Shown here: in pieces, positions 45,348 to 55,680 of the stretch
Numbering within the stretch: the stretch's first letter is position 1
How the letters are laid out: every line of letters begins with the position of its first letter
Assembly (NCBI RefSeq): GCF_024055795.1
Contig: NZ_JAMXMY010000007.1
Location: forward strand, 186,001-250,000
Source: Actinoallomurus purpureus
GTDB lineage: Bacteria; Actinomycetota; Actinomycetes; Streptosporangiales; Streptosporangiaceae
Direction of reading: 5' to 3'
DNA: 64,000 nucleotides
The notes under the pieces: model-generated
The model's database searches: none
What the model saw: only the letters and a program-made list of their open reading frames with translations
Told to the model about the DNA's origin: nothing
Program-made: the position numbers and the translations under genes

Positions 45348-46082
45348 GTGGGCCTCGCCGACCTCGACAGCGTCGACCTCGTCACCGGTCCCCCCGGTGG
45401 CGACCAGGCTCTCTGGCTCGTGGCGGACGACTGGGCACCGGAGCGCGAGGCCCTCGACTACGTCCAGCTGATGATCAAGGTGGCGGGCGCGCTGGCGCAC
45501 GCCGAGCGGATCAGCGGAGAGGGACGCCGCTCGACCGTTCTCGTGCACAGCACCGGCGAACCGCCGGTGAGCGTGCTGCAGTTCCTCTGGGACCGCGACA
45601 TCGCGGCGACGATCGGCAGCCCCCTTCGCCCGCGCCCGGCGACCGGGCGGCCGGCCCGCCATCCCAACCTGCCCGACGGCTCACCGGACCTGGAGACCCT
45701 GCAGGGCGCGAACGCCGCCCGCCTCACCGCCGGGCACGGGCTCGACGGCTCGGTGGAGTCGCTCGTACTCCTCGACGACGCGCTGGAGGAGCGGCGGCGC
45801 CTCCACGGTCTGCGCCCGGATGACGAGGACGACACGTTCACCGACGGGGAGCTCCTCGTGCCGGCCGGCGCGTACGCGGGCGAGGTGCTGCGGCGGCACA
45901 CCCGGGACGCCGCCTGGTGGTTCGGGCCGCCCGGACGCTCGGGCCCCCTGCACCTGCGGGCGGGGCTCGGCCACGGGACACGCGTCGACGTGCTGGGGCG
46001 CGTCCAGGCATACCTCCGGCGTGGCTCCACCGAGTCGGTGCACGACCTGATCTCGACGCTGCTCACCCGCCTGAACGCCTGA
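45348..46082 (+). CDS. Hypothetical protein downstream of ftsH
   Basis: 244 residues from a GTG at 45348; an earlier in-frame start cannot be excluded. No signal peptide or membrane segment. Recognisable pieces are a Trp-rich start (DQALWLVADDWAPEREALDY), a Pro/Arg-rich middle (HPNLPDGSPDLE) and a C-terminal VQAYLRRGSTESVHDLISTL. I do not recognise a family. It is followed by a strong hairpin shared with dapB. Confidence 0.6.
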   Translation: MGLADLDSVDLVTGPPGGDQALWLVADDWAPEREALDYVQLMIKVAGALAHAERISGEGRRSTVLVHSTGEPPVSVLQFLWDRDIAATIGSPLRPRPATGRPARHPNLPDGSPDLETLQGANAARLTAGHGLDGSVESLVLLDDALEERRRLHGLRPDDEDDTFTDGELLVPAGAYAGEVLRRHTRDAAWWFGPPGRSGPLHLRAGLGHGTRVDVLGRVQAYLRRGSTESVHDLISTLLTRLNA

Positions 46083-46123
46083 GCGCCGCACGGTCGTTCC
46101 GCCGCCGACGGCGTCGGGGAAGG

Positions 46124-46170
46124 ACGACGGCCGCCGACCCCGCATGGGAAGCAGGGCGGGCGGCCGTCGT
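46124..46170. terminator. Hairpin between convergent hypothetical gene and dapB
   Basis: ACGACGGCCGCC (46124-46135) and GGCGGCCGTCGT (46159-46170): a perfect 12-bp stem with a 23-nt loop between convergent genes. Confidence 0.75.
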
Positions 46171-46185
46171 ACGTCTTCGGGGGTC

Positions 46186-47013
<828 letters not shown>

Positions 47014-47135
47014 TCAGCGCCGTGCGCACGGCGCTGACGGAGAAACCGCCCAAGACCGGCGTGGACACGGCCAAGCCGGCATGCACCCTCGTCGTGGGCG
47101 AGCGGGCCGAGGCCGGCGGCGAATCCTCTGCGCTC

Positions 47136-48329
47136 CTACACGCCGCCGGGTCCCCGGCGGCCCCGCTCCGGTGAGGCGGTGAAGTGGGCAAGGCCGCTGA
47201 GGTGGGCGCCCCGCGCGAGCGCGATCCCGCCCAGTGGCTCCGCTCGGATGCCGAGTGGCGAGGGGATCACCGGTAGGTCACCCACGGCGGGCAGCGCGGT
47301 GCGGCGTATCCCGTCCCGGATCCCGGCCAGCAGGGCGGGGTGCGGTGGCACGTCGGCCGTGCTGACCACGACGCGTTCGGGGTCGATCATGTTGGCCAGC
47401 GCGCCGAGTTGTTCGCCCAGCAGCCCTCCGACGCGGCCGAGCACACGCCCGGCGGCGATGTCTCCGGCGTCGCAGCGCCGGAACAGCTCGGTCAGGGCCA
47501 GCAGCCCGCCCTCGCCGCCGGTACTGTGCCGGGCGGCGATGTACAGCTCCATGGCCAGGCAACCGCGGGCCCCGCACACGCACGGGTGGCCCATCTCGTT
47601 GATCTGGACGTGGCCGATCTCGCCGGCATAGCCCGCGGCGCCCCGGTAGAGCCGCCCTCCAATGACCAAGGCCGAGCCGATACCGGGGGCCAGCTTCATG
47701 TACACCAGGTCGCGGCAGCCCTGCCCGGCGCCGTCGAGGATCTCCCCGACAGCGGCCAGGTTCGCGTCGTTCTCCGCCGTGATCCGGACGCCGGGCAGCC
47801 GGTCCCGCAGCCACTCCACCGGCCGGAAGCCGACCCAGTCCGGCAGGAGGCCACGGGTCTGCGGCTGGTTCCCGTCGCCGACGGGACAGGGCAGGCCCAG
47901 GGTGAGACTCGTGAGCGACTCCACGTCCGAGTCCAATGTCGCCAGGCATTCGTTTAGGAGCCGGTGGCCGCCGTCCAGCGCGCCCCTGGCGTTGAGAGCG
48001 ACATCCAGCGTCTCCTCGCGCTCCGCGAACGCCTGGTCATCGGCGTTCGCGACCCGGACCCGGACGGAGTCACGCGAGAACGCGAGCGCGGCGAACATCC
48101 CCCCAGGCGGCCGCCTGCGCCAGCGCTGCGCGGGCCGTCCCCGGCCACCGGACGCGACGGCGGGCTCGCACAGCATGGCCCCCTCCGCCTGCAGCCGGTG
48201 GAGCATGTCGGCAAGCGTCGGCCGGCTCAGCCCGCTGATCCGGACGAGGTCCGCCATCGTCACGGCGGTGTCATACGGGATCAGCGCCAGCAGCCGCTCG
48301 TGGTGCCGGGACCTGCCCCCGGCGGTCAT
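47136..48329 (-). CDS. ROK-family regulator or sugar kinase, second of a pair
   Basis: 397 residues. N-terminal winged helix (MADLVRISGLSRPTLADMLH) then a ROK domain with ENDANLAAVGEILDG, AGEIGHVQINEMGHPCVCG and the zinc motif CVCGARGC, all of which keep kinase-type residues. It overlaps the upstream ROK gene by 4 bp (ATGA), so the two are made together. Likely controls the carboxylesterase/GH3 gene pair divergently transcribed beyond its partner. Confidence 0.88.
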   Translation of the reverse strand: MTAGGRSRHHERLLALIPYDTAVTMADLVRISGLSRPTLADMLHRLQAEGAMLCEPAVASGGRGRPAQRWRRRPPGGMFAALAFSRDSVRVRVANADDQAFAEREETLDVALNARGALDGGHRLLNECLATLDSDVESLTSLTLGLPCPVGDGNQPQTRGLLPDWVGFRPVEWLRDRLPGVRITAENDANLAAVGEILDGAGQGCRDLVYMKLAPGIGSALVIGGRLYRGAAGYAGEIGHVQINEMGHPCVCGARGCLAMELYIAARHSTGGEGGLLALTELFRRCDAGDIAAGRVLGRVGGLLGEQLGALANMIDPERVVVSTADVPPHPALLAGIRDGIRRTALPAVGDLPVIPSPLGIRAEPLGGIALARGAHLSGLAHFTASPERGRRGPGGV

Positions 48330-49522
48330 GCGCGCGCCTGCGACATCGGCCGGACGACCGGGACGGCGATCTCCGTCGCGCGTATGAGGGCGCCCAGGCT
48401 GCTCCCGCGTTCCCCCAGTTCACCGGCCACCAGGCGCATCCCGTCGCCCACCGCCGGATGGGTGCGCCGGTCCAGCGACTCGCGGAGTCCGGCGAGCACC
48501 GGCTCGGCGGCGTCGGCCAGCAACCCACCGAGCACGACCGCGGCCGGATTGAGGATGTTCGCGAGGTCGCCGACAACGATGCCGATGGCCCGGCCCGCGT
48601 CGGTGAGCGCACGCCGGACGATCGGATCGGCGTCGGCCAGGTCGATCAGCCGGGCTGGGCTGAGGGTGCCGAAGGACGGCCGGAGCACCTCCAGGATCGC
48701 GGCCGACGACGCCAGAGACTCCAGGCAGCGGTGGCCGCCGCACCGGCACGCCCGCCCCGCGCCGCCGGCAGCGCCCACCGGTATGTGCCCCAGTTCTCCG
48801 GCCAGGCCGTGGAAGCCGTGGTGCACGCGTCCGGCGAGGATCAGGGCGGCACCGATGCCGGACGAGACCTTGAGGTAAAGCAGATCCTGGAGGCCGCGGC
48901 CGGCGCCGAGCCGGGCCTCCGCCAGTGCCCCGAGGTTGGCGTCGTTGTCGATGACGACGGGCAGCCCGAGCCGGTCGCTGAGTTCGGCGGCTGGGCGGGA
49001 ACCACCCCAGCCGGGCAGGATCGAGCTGGTCACCACGCTGTGGTCGGCGGCCAGGACCGGTGCCGGAAGGCCCATGCCGACCGCGACCGGTCCCCGGGAA
49101 TCCGGCAGCGGCGCGAGCGCGGCGCGGATCTGCTCCTCGGCCGCTCGCAGCGCGGCGTCCTTGCTACCGGCGACGTCGAAGTCGATGGTGTGCTCGTTCA
49201 GCACCCGCAGGGACATGTCGGCGATGGCGACCGACAGATGGCTGTGCCCGAAGTCGACGGCCGCGACCAGCCCGGCCGCGGAGGTGAGCGACAGCCCGGC
49301 GACCGGACGGCCCGGCCGGCGCTTCCCGGGATCCGGGCCGGCGGTGCGCTCGGCCAGCAGCCCGGCCGACAACAGCTCCGCCACCGCCCCGGACACCGAC
49401 GACCGGGACAGGCCCGTCCGCTCGATCAGTTCCGCCCGGGTGAGGAACACCTCCCCGCGCAGCTCGTTCAGGATCAGGCCCACGGCGGTCGGCCTCCGGT
49501 GCGCCTCGACTGAGTCGGTCAT
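48326..49522 (-). CDS. ROK-family regulator, first of a pair
   Basis: 398 residues from the ATG at 49522 (AAGG about 8 nt upstream). HTH: LTRAELIERTGLSRSSVSGA. The ROK domain has VAAVDFGHSHLSVAIAD, IDNDANLGALAEARLG, AGELGHIPVG and the zinc motif CRCGGHRC. Two ROK regulators in one overlapping operon suggests a heteromer or recent duplication; their sequences are clearly diverged. It faces the secreted carboxylesterase gene. Confidence 0.88.
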   Translation of the reverse strand: MTDSVEAHRRPTAVGLILNELRGEVFLTRAELIERTGLSRSSVSGAVAELLSAGLLAERTAGPDPGKRRPGRPVAGLSLTSAAGLVAAVDFGHSHLSVAIADMSLRVLNEHTIDFDVAGSKDAALRAAEEQIRAALAPLPDSRGPVAVGMGLPAPVLAADHSVVTSSILPGWGGSRPAAELSDRLGLPVVIDNDANLGALAEARLGAGRGLQDLLYLKVSSGIGAALILAGRVHHGFHGLAGELGHIPVGAAGGAGRACRCGGHRCLESLASSAAILEVLRPSFGTLSPARLIDLADADPIVRRALTDAGRAIGIVVGDLANILNPAAVVLGGLLADAAEPVLAGLRESLDRRTHPAVGDGMRLVAGELGERGSSLGALIRATEIAVPVVRPMSQARA

Positions 49523-49563
49523 ACGCAAAACCTTGGCATTCTCTCGAGAGTTACGTCCAGTAT

Positions 49564-49606
49564 TTGACATTAATGATTTTCGTCAAGGATTGGACAAAAT
49601 ATGTCC
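49564..49606. promoter_or_regulatory. AT-rich divergent control region with two inverted repeats
   Basis: TTGAC-N13-GTCAA (49564-49586) and GGACA-N5-TGTCC (49592-49606). On the minus strand TTGACG (49586-49581) followed 16 bp later by AATACT is a plausible ROK promoter. The whole stretch 49540-49660 is AT-rich against its surroundings. Confidence 0.5.
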
Positions 49607-49789
49607 TTATTTAATCTCATTGACCGGTCAGATGCTGGTACTTAGTCTCCTCTTGCAGATCGAACCGGAGTCCGGTGCCGAAGGCAACCACTCGTGATCG
49701 GGGGCCGATTATGTCGTCCCGCTGCGGAAAGGCGAGGTGGCGACACCTCGGTGTCCGCGGCCTGAGGGCGGCTTGAGAGGCAGGTACAC

Positions 49790-51448
49790 ATGATCCGCCG
49801 ACGACCGCGTCAAAGATCGATTCGTTCCATCGTCATCGGGGCGGCCCTCGTGCTGCCGGCCCTGCTCGTCCCCCCGGCGCAGGCCGCGGCGTCCGGCGGC
49901 GGTGACGGGACCGTCGTCAGGACCGACAAGGGCCTCGTCCGGGGCAGCACTGTCCAGGGTGTCGACAAGTTCCTCGGCATCCCGTTCGCGGCGCCCCCGG
50001 TCGGGGACCGCCGCCTCGCCCCGCCCGCGCCCGCGCCGCGCTGGTCCGGCGTGCGCCAGGCCACCAGGTTCAGTCCGCCCTGTCCACAGCTCCCGAGCGG
50101 CAACGGACCGCGCTCGGAGGCCGAGGACTGCCTCTACGTCAACGTCTTCCGGCCCGCCGGCGCGCGCAGTGCGCACCGCCGGCTGCCGGTGCTGTTCTAC
50201 ATCTACGGCGGCGGCCTGCAGAACGGCGGCGCCCAGCAGTACGACGGGGCCAAGATCGCCGCCGACAACGACGTCGTCGTGGTCACCGCCAACTACCGGC
50301 TGAACGTCTTCGGCCTGCTCACACTGCCGGGGCTCAGCGGGAACTACGCGCTGCTCGACCAGCAGGCCGCGCTGCGCTGGACGCGGACGAACGTCGCGGC
50401 GTTCGGCGGCGACCCCGGCGCGGTGACCGTCGGCGGCGAGTCCGCGGGCGGGATGTCGGTGTGCGCGCACCTGGCCGCGCCGGGCTCGGCGGGACTCTTC
50501 AAGCGCGCGATCATACAGAGCGGCTCCTGCCCGTCGGAGCCACGGGAGCAGGCCGAGTCGCAGGGCACCGCGTTCGCACGCTCGGTCGGCTGCGCCGACC
50601 CGGCCACCGCACTGGCGTGCCTCCGCGCCAAGCCCGTCGCGGAGCTCCTGGACGCGAGCACACGCATCCAGACCTCCCTGGTGCACGGCGGTGATCCTCT
50701 GCCGACCGCGCCCGCGGACGCGGTGAGCACCGGTCACTTCGCCCGGGTGCCGGTGGTCATCGGCGCCAACCACGACGAGGGCCGGACCTTCGCCCTCGGT
50801 TTCCTCGGGTACACGCCGGAGCAGTACGAGGCCTGGGTCAGGTCGGTGTACGGGGACAAGGCGTCCGAGGTGCTCAAGCGCTACCCCGTCAGCGCCTACA
50901 CCGGCCCGTACGCTCCCGCCTACGCCATCGCGGCGATCATGACCGACGCCGGCCTGGTCGCCGGCATCGGGGGATGCCCGGCGCTGAGTCTCGCCCAGCA
51001 GATCGCCCGCCACACCCGCACCTACCAGTACCAGTTCGACGACCGGAAGTTCCCGGGGCTCACCCCCGGCAAGCCGGAGGGGTACGAGTGGGGCGCGCCG
51101 CACGCGGGTGAGCTGCCCTACCTGTTCCCGAGCTTCGACAACGGCACCCCGATCACGCCGTACTTCACCGCCGCCCAGCGCCGGCTCGCCGACGACATGA
51201 GTCACTACTGGGGTTCGTTCACGCGCGGCGGCACTCCCAACTCGCCGCTCCACCGCCTGGCGTACTGGCCGGACCTCAGGGCGAAAGCCGTGCTCTCGCT
51301 GCGGCCCGGAGGGCAGAGCACCCGCATCTCCTTCGGCGAGTACCGCGCGGAGCACAACTGCGACTTCTGGGACGGCCTGTCGGCTCCCGGCGCCTCGGCC
51401 CGCGCGACCGGCCTGATGACCGCCCGCGGCATCGGAACGCCGAGCTGA
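49790..51448 (+). CDS. Secreted type-B carboxylesterase
   Basis: 552 residues. Signal peptide about 1-33 (cleavage after AQA). Carboxylesterase-B signature EDCLYVNVFRP and the nucleophile elbow GESAGG with Ser near residue 217. An oxyanion region YIYGGGLQNGG is present. It hydrolyses esters outside the cell. Next gene is a secreted GH3 enzyme, so a joint role on decorated plant glycosides or polysaccharides is possible. Confidence 0.88.
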   Translation: MIRRRPRQRSIRSIVIGAALVLPALLVPPAQAAASGGGDGTVVRTDKGLVRGSTVQGVDKFLGIPFAAPPVGDRRLAPPAPAPRWSGVRQATRFSPPCPQLPSGNGPRSEAEDCLYVNVFRPAGARSAHRRLPVLFYIYGGGLQNGGAQQYDGAKIAADNDVVVVTANYRLNVFGLLTLPGLSGNYALLDQQAALRWTRTNVAAFGGDPGAVTVGGESAGGMSVCAHLAAPGSAGLFKRAIIQSGSCPSEPREQAESQGTAFARSVGCADPATALACLRAKPVAELLDASTRIQTSLVHGGDPLPTAPADAVSTGHFARVPVVIGANHDEGRTFALGFLGYTPEQYEAWVRSVYGDKASEVLKRYPVSAYTGPYAPAYAIAAIMTDAGLVAGIGGCPALSLAQQIARHTRTYQYQFDDRKFPGLTPGKPEGYEWGAPHAGELPYLFPSFDNGTPITPYFTAAQRRLADDMSHYWGSFTRGGTPNSPLHRLAYWPDLRAKAVLSLRPGGQSTRISFGEYRAEHNCDFWDGLSAPGASARATGLMTARGIGTPS

Positions 51449-51467
51449 TCAACCCCGTGCAGGGGAC

Positions 51468-51499
51468 GTGGCGGGTTCCGAGGCTCTCGGGCCCGCCAC
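51468..51499. terminator. Hairpin between esterase and GH3 genes
   Basis: GTGGCGGG (51468-51475) and CCCGCCAC (51492-51499). A second hairpin CCGTCATC/GATGACGG (51520-51527 and 51543-51550) follows in the same 130-bp gap, so the GH3 gene may have partial attenuation. Confidence 0.5.
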
Positions 51500-51581
51500 A
51501 GCACCCCCCGCTGAATCCACCGTCATCCGGGCTTGCGCGCGCGATGACGGCTCCCCGCCCGGGGCAAGAGAAAGGATCTCC

Positions 51582-54083
51582 ATGAGACGACCCGTCTTCC
51601 GGCGACGATCGGGCCGAGCGCTCCGCGTCACCGCCCTCACCGCGCTGACGGCGCTGCTCGGCTCGGCCACGGCCGGCCCGGCCATCGCCGACCCCGCGGC
51701 AGGGCGGTCGGCATGGTCGGCGAAGGTACGGTCGCTGGTCAGCGCCATGACGCTGGACGAGAAGCTCACGTTCGTCAGCGGCACCAGCGACCCCAAGTCG
51801 CTGGGCGAAGCCGGATACATCCCCGGCGTGAAGCGCCTGGGCATCCCCGAACTGCGGCTGACCGACGGCCCGGCCGGTGTGCGGGTGACCGCCCACGCCA
51901 CGGCGATGCCGGCGCCGGTCGCGCTGGCGTCGTCGTTCGATGAGGGGCTCGCCCGCGCGTACGGACGGGTGATCGGACGGGACGGACGCGCGCTGGGCCA
52001 GGACGTCCTGCTCGCCCCCATGGTCAACACCATCCGGGTGCCGTACGCGGGCCGGAACTTCGAGACGTTCAGCGAGGACCCCCTCGTCTCGTCCCGGACC
52101 GTCGCCGCCGAGGTCGGCGGGATCCAGTCCCAGGGGCTGATCGCCACCGTCAAGCACTACGCCGAGAACAACCAGGAAACCGACCGCGGCGTGTTCGGCC
52201 CGGCGGTGAACGTCAACGTCGACGAGCAGACGCTGCACGAGATCGAGCTGCCGGGCTTCAACGCCGCCATCGAGGCGGGCGCCGGCGCGGTCATGTGCTC
52301 GTACAACAAGGTCAACGGCTCCTACGCCTGTGAGAACGAGCAGCTCCTGAAGTCGATCCTGAAGGAGCAGTGGGGATTTCGCGGCTGGGTGATGTCGGAC
52401 TGGGGCGCCACCCACTCCCCTGAGGCGATCGCCAAGGGCCTGGACCAGGAGATGCCGGGCGACGCGTACGGTCCGATCTTCACGGCGTACTTCAAGGAGC
52501 CTCTGCGTACCGCGCTGCAGAAGGGCGAGATCCCGACGTCCGCTCTCGACCAGGCCGTGGCCCGGATCCTCGGCCAGATGGAGCGCTTCGGGCTGCTCAA
52601 GAAGCAGTCGCGGCCGTCCCGCGACGCGGCGGGCGGCGCGCGGGTGGCGCAGACCGTCGCCGAGTCCGGCGCGGTCCTGCTGCGCAACCAGCACGGCGCG
52701 CTGCCCCTCACGGGCGGTGCGGCGAAGAGCATCGCGGTCGTCGGCCCGACGGCCCGGACACCGCTCATCGGCGGTGGCGGCAGCGCCCGGGTGATCCCGG
52801 AGTCCGCGAAGGCTCCCCTCGACGCCATCAAGGCACGGGCCGGAAGCGGCGCGCGGGTCGACTACTCGGTCGGTGAGAACCTCGACGGGGTGCTGGTCCC
52901 CGCGTCGGCGCTGTCGCCCGCGACGCCGATCGACCGCACCGGCGGCGACAAGGTGCCCGCCGGCCAGTCGTTCTCGTACTCCGGGACCCTGACGGTGCCG
53001 GAGACCGGCGACTACCGGCTGGATCTGCAGACGTCCGGGGGCAGCGGCACGGTGACCGTCGACGGCAAGGACGTCGTCACCGCGGGCGGGTTCTTCAGCG
53101 GCAGCCTCATCCCGACCACCGACGGCCTGACCAACGCGCCAGTCACGCTGAAGCTCACCGCCGGTAAGCACACCCTCGCCGTGAAGACGACCGCGCCGGC
53201 CGACGCGGCGCAGAGCGTGCGGCTCGCCTGGTCCACGCCGCAGACCGTGAAGGCCGACATCGCGGCGGCGGCCGCGGCCGCGAAGAAGGCCACGACCGCG
53301 GTGGTCTTCGCCTACGACGAGGGCACCGAGGGCTCCGACCGGTCGTCGTTGTCGCTGCCCGGGAACCAGAACGCGCTCATCGCCGCGGTGGCGAAGGCGA
53401 ACCCGCGTACGGTCGTGGTCCTCAACACCGGCTCGTCGGTAAGCATGCCGTGGCTGGACGGCACCGCCGCCGTCCTCGACATGTACTACCCGGGTCAGGA
53501 AGGCTCCGAGGCCACCGCCCGGCTGCTGTTCGGGGACGTCGATCCGTCCGGAAAGCTCACCCAAACGTTCCCAACCTCCGAAGCCCGCACGCCGGTCGCC
53601 GGGGACCCGAGGCGCTTCCCCGGGGTGAACCTGCAGGAGGACTACTCCGAGGGCATCTATGTCGGCTACCGCTGGTACGACAAGGAGCAGGTCCGGCCGC
53701 TGTTCCCCTTCGGCCACGGCCTGTCCTACACGACCTTCTCCTATCACGGGCTTTCGGTGCGGCCAGGCCGGAACGGGCTGGAGGCGACGTTCACCGTCAC
53801 GAACACGGGGCGGCGCGCGGGACAGGAGGTGGCACAGCTCTACGTCGGTGCCGCCCCCGGCGTGTCCGAGCCTCAGGCGGTGCGGTCACTCGCCGGCTTC
53901 CAGAAGATTGCACTGCGGCCCGGTGAGTCACGCCGCGTACGGATCGACGTGAGCGAACGCCAACTCAGCTACTGGAACAGCACGAGCCACCGCTGGACCG
54001 TGGGCACGGGCCGGCGCGCCCTCTCCGTCGGCTCCTCCTCGGCCGACCTGCGCCTGAACACCAGCGTCTACATCAAGCGCTGA
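51582..54083 (+). CDS. Secreted GH3 beta-glucosidase with PA14 insert
   Basis: 833 residues from the ATG at 51582 (AAAGGA upstream). Signal peptide about 1-36 ending near AIADPAAG. GH3 N-domain with nucleophile Asp near 273 in VMSDWGATHS; a PA14-like domain about 430-555 (SGTLTVPETGDYRLDLQT); GH3 C-domain; fibronectin-III-like end (RPGRNGLEATFTVTNTGRRA). It would release glucose or xylose from beta-glycosides outside the cell. Confidence 0.92.
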   Translation: MRRPVFRRRSGRALRVTALTALTALLGSATAGPAIADPAAGRSAWSAKVRSLVSAMTLDEKLTFVSGTSDPKSLGEAGYIPGVKRLGIPELRLTDGPAGVRVTAHATAMPAPVALASSFDEGLARAYGRVIGRDGRALGQDVLLAPMVNTIRVPYAGRNFETFSEDPLVSSRTVAAEVGGIQSQGLIATVKHYAENNQETDRGVFGPAVNVNVDEQTLHEIELPGFNAAIEAGAGAVMCSYNKVNGSYACENEQLLKSILKEQWGFRGWVMSDWGATHSPEAIAKGLDQEMPGDAYGPIFTAYFKEPLRTALQKGEIPTSALDQAVARILGQMERFGLLKKQSRPSRDAAGGARVAQTVAESGAVLLRNQHGALPLTGGAAKSIAVVGPTARTPLIGGGGSARVIPESAKAPLDAIKARAGSGARVDYSVGENLDGVLVPASALSPATPIDRTGGDKVPAGQSFSYSGTLTVPETGDYRLDLQTSGGSGTVTVDGKDVVTAGGFFSGSLIPTTDGLTNAPVTLKLTAGKHTLAVKTTAPADAAQSVRLAWSTPQTVKADIAAAAAAAKKATTAVVFAYDEGTEGSDRSSLSLPGNQNALIAAVAKANPRTVVVLNTGSSVSMPWLDGTAAVLDMYYPGQEGSEATARLLFGDVDPSGKLTQTFPTSEARTPVAGDPRRFPGVNLQEDYSEGIYVGYRWYDKEQVRPLFPFGHGLSYTTFSYHGLSVRPGRNGLEATFTVTNTGRRAGQEVAQLYVGAAPGVSEPQAVRSLAGFQKIALRPGESRRVRIDVSERQLSYWNSTSHRWTVGTGRRALSVGSSSADLRLNTSVYIKR

Positions 54084-54098
54084 CGGTCCGCCGCGTAC

Positions 54099-54133
54099 GG
54101 CGGCGGTCTGCCCACACCGGGCAGGCCGCCGCC
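54099..54133. terminator. Strong hairpin after the GH3 gene
   Basis: GGCGGCGGTCTGCCC, loop ACACC, then GGGCAGGCCGCCGCC: a 15-bp stem with one T-G pair, 16 bp after the stop codon. Confidence 0.85.
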
Positions 54134-54158
54134 TGGATCGTTGGCGCCGAGGCCTTGA

Positions 54159-54850
54159 GCCCTGTCAAAGACGTCCCTCAGGCCGCGCAGTGCGGCCCCG
54201 CTCGCCCTCTCGGACGTCAGCCGGCGGACCGGGATACCGCTGACCACCACCCATCGGCTGGTCCGCGAACTGGTGTCCTGGGGCGCGCTCGAACGCAGCC
54301 ACAACGGCCGTTACCAGATCGGGCTGCACCTTTGGGCCGTCGCGGCGATGGCCCCGCGGAGGCTGGAGCTGAGGGAGGTGGCGATGCCGTTTCTGGAGGA
54401 CCTGTCCGGTACCACCGGGCAGCTGGTCCTACTGACGGTGCTGGACGGCATGGACGTGGTGCTCGTGGAGCGGATCCGCGCGGGAGCCCCCAAGCGCGCG
54501 ACCGGCGGACGGAGCCCGGCGCACGCCACCGGCGACGGTCTGGTGCTCCTGGCATACGCGGCGGTGGCCGTCCAGGAACACTATCTGGCTCGCCATAACT
54601 CGGCCATCAACCTGCGCCGGGCGCTCGCCGAGGTGCGCCGGACGGGCGTCGCCATGAGCGACCGGTGGCTCGATCCGAGAACACGGTGTCGGTGGCCGCG
54701 CCCGTACGGGACGCGACGGGCGAGGTCATGGCCGCCGTGTCGGTCGTGCTGGGGGACTCCGGCTTAAGACCGGGCACGCTCGCGCCCGTGGTGGTGGCCA
54801 CCGGCCAGACCATCTCCCGCGCGTTGTTCCGGCAGCAGGAACGCGCGTGA
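54159..54850 (+). pseudogene. Decayed IclR-family regulator gene
   Basis: IclR sequence is readable but broken. The HTH is present (ALSDVSRRTGIPLTTTHRLV then RELVSWGALERS), yet the frame upstream reaches TGA at 54156 without an ATG, GTG or normal N-terminus. The ligand domain continues to VRRTGVAMSD near 54660; then the frame must shift to read VSVAAPVRDATGEVMAAVSV to the TGA at 54850. The PHTxTD segment of the ligand domain also seems shortened. It probably once controlled the neighbouring secreted hydrolase genes. Confidence 0.75.
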
Positions 54851-55039
54851 GCCGACGCGATGAAAGACTTCGAATCTTAAGGTAAACAGACCACTAAGTC
54901 ATCCGAGTTACATGGTCCTCCTGACGAGGCATCGGCGGGCACGGGGACAATAGACCAGGACCGGCGTACATCGGTGCAACCATCCGTTCCACGGCTTGGC
55001 CGGATCACCCCAGACACTTACTTGACTAATTCAGTATAC
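54851..55039. other. Junction into AT-richer island
   Basis: No gene. Base composition falls from about 55010 rightwards and stays low to about 57280. No attachment repeat or tRNA is visible here. Confidence 0.5.
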
Positions 55040-55429
55040 CTATAGCCACCCGATATCGAATTTGCACTCCCCTTCAGCTGCTTGGCCGCACTCCCGTAGA
55101 CGTGCAATCCACCGTCGAGCCAATTCCACCGACACCCGTCCACATATTTCGGGCGTAGAAACTTCGAACAAGAACTTCAGGACTATATCTTCAAACCCTT
55201 TTTCTATGCCAATCCCATCAAGGCCATGAATCAATTCGGCCCATTCCGAGATTTCGTCAGCCGAAACATGGCCTGCGACGAATTTCTCAAGAACCGCTAT
55301 AGCGTTCTTGCGACCAAATGCCACAACCTCCTCGCCGCCGGACGCCTTGGAATCACGCACGGCGCAAGCCAAGTCCGCGATATTCCCATTTAGATCGGTC
55401 AGGGCTTGATATTCGCGAGGCTCATACAT
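55040..55429 (-). CDS. Putative immunity protein, cassette 3
   Basis: 129 residues, acidic and helical, no signal peptide (EYQALTDLNGNIADLACAVR; EISEWAELIHGLDGIGIEKG). It starts 5 bp after a short toxin-tip-like frame on the same strand. Small acidic genes directly after a toxin tip are usually immunity proteins that bind and block that tip. I do not recognise the family. Codon usage is AT-richer than in the surrounding core genes. Confidence 0.55.
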   Translation of the reverse strand: MYEPREYQALTDLNGNIADLACAVRDSKASGGEEVVAFGRKNAIAVLEKFVAGHVSADEISEWAELIHGLDGIGIEKGFEDIVLKFLFEVSTPEICGRVSVELARRWIARLRECGQAAEGECKFDIGWL

Positions 55430-55434
55430 GACCT

Positions 55435-55632
55435 CTAATTATCCTCCCTATTTCTGTTGATATGTACGACACTTCCATCTGGAGCGACCGTAGTCTTATT
55501 AGCAAAGAGTGCATTACCATCGACATCCACCCTCTTTCGATAGATGGCGTAAGGCCCAGGCACCCGCCTCGAGCTCCTACAGCTAAGATCAACACTTCCG
55601 TCGAGAAGACTGGAGATTACTGGAACCTCCAC
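55435..55632 (-). CDS. Orphan toxin C-terminal tip, cassette 3
   Basis: 65 residues from a GTG at 55632; the frame is open only to a TAG near 55670, so no toxin body is attached. The sequence YAIYRKRVDVDGNALFANKT then TVAPDGSVVHINRNREDN is of the kind found at the extreme C-terminus of polymorphic toxins. Directly followed by a probable immunity gene. It may be a fragment left by recombination and inert as it stands. Confidence 0.45.
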   Translation of the reverse strand: MEVPVISSLLDGSVDLSCRSSRRVPGPYAIYRKRVDVDGNALFANKTTVAPDGSVVHINRNREDN

Positions 55633-55680
55633 AGATGCTAGCTTCCCTACGAAAGTCCTCGGGCTCTTACGCCCCTAGCA

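Noticed and set aside
51276-53747. Minus-strand open frame of ~820 codons over the GH3 gene
   Set aside because: Shadow of the esterase and GH3 genes; repetitive Arg/Gly/Val/Asp composition and no domain.
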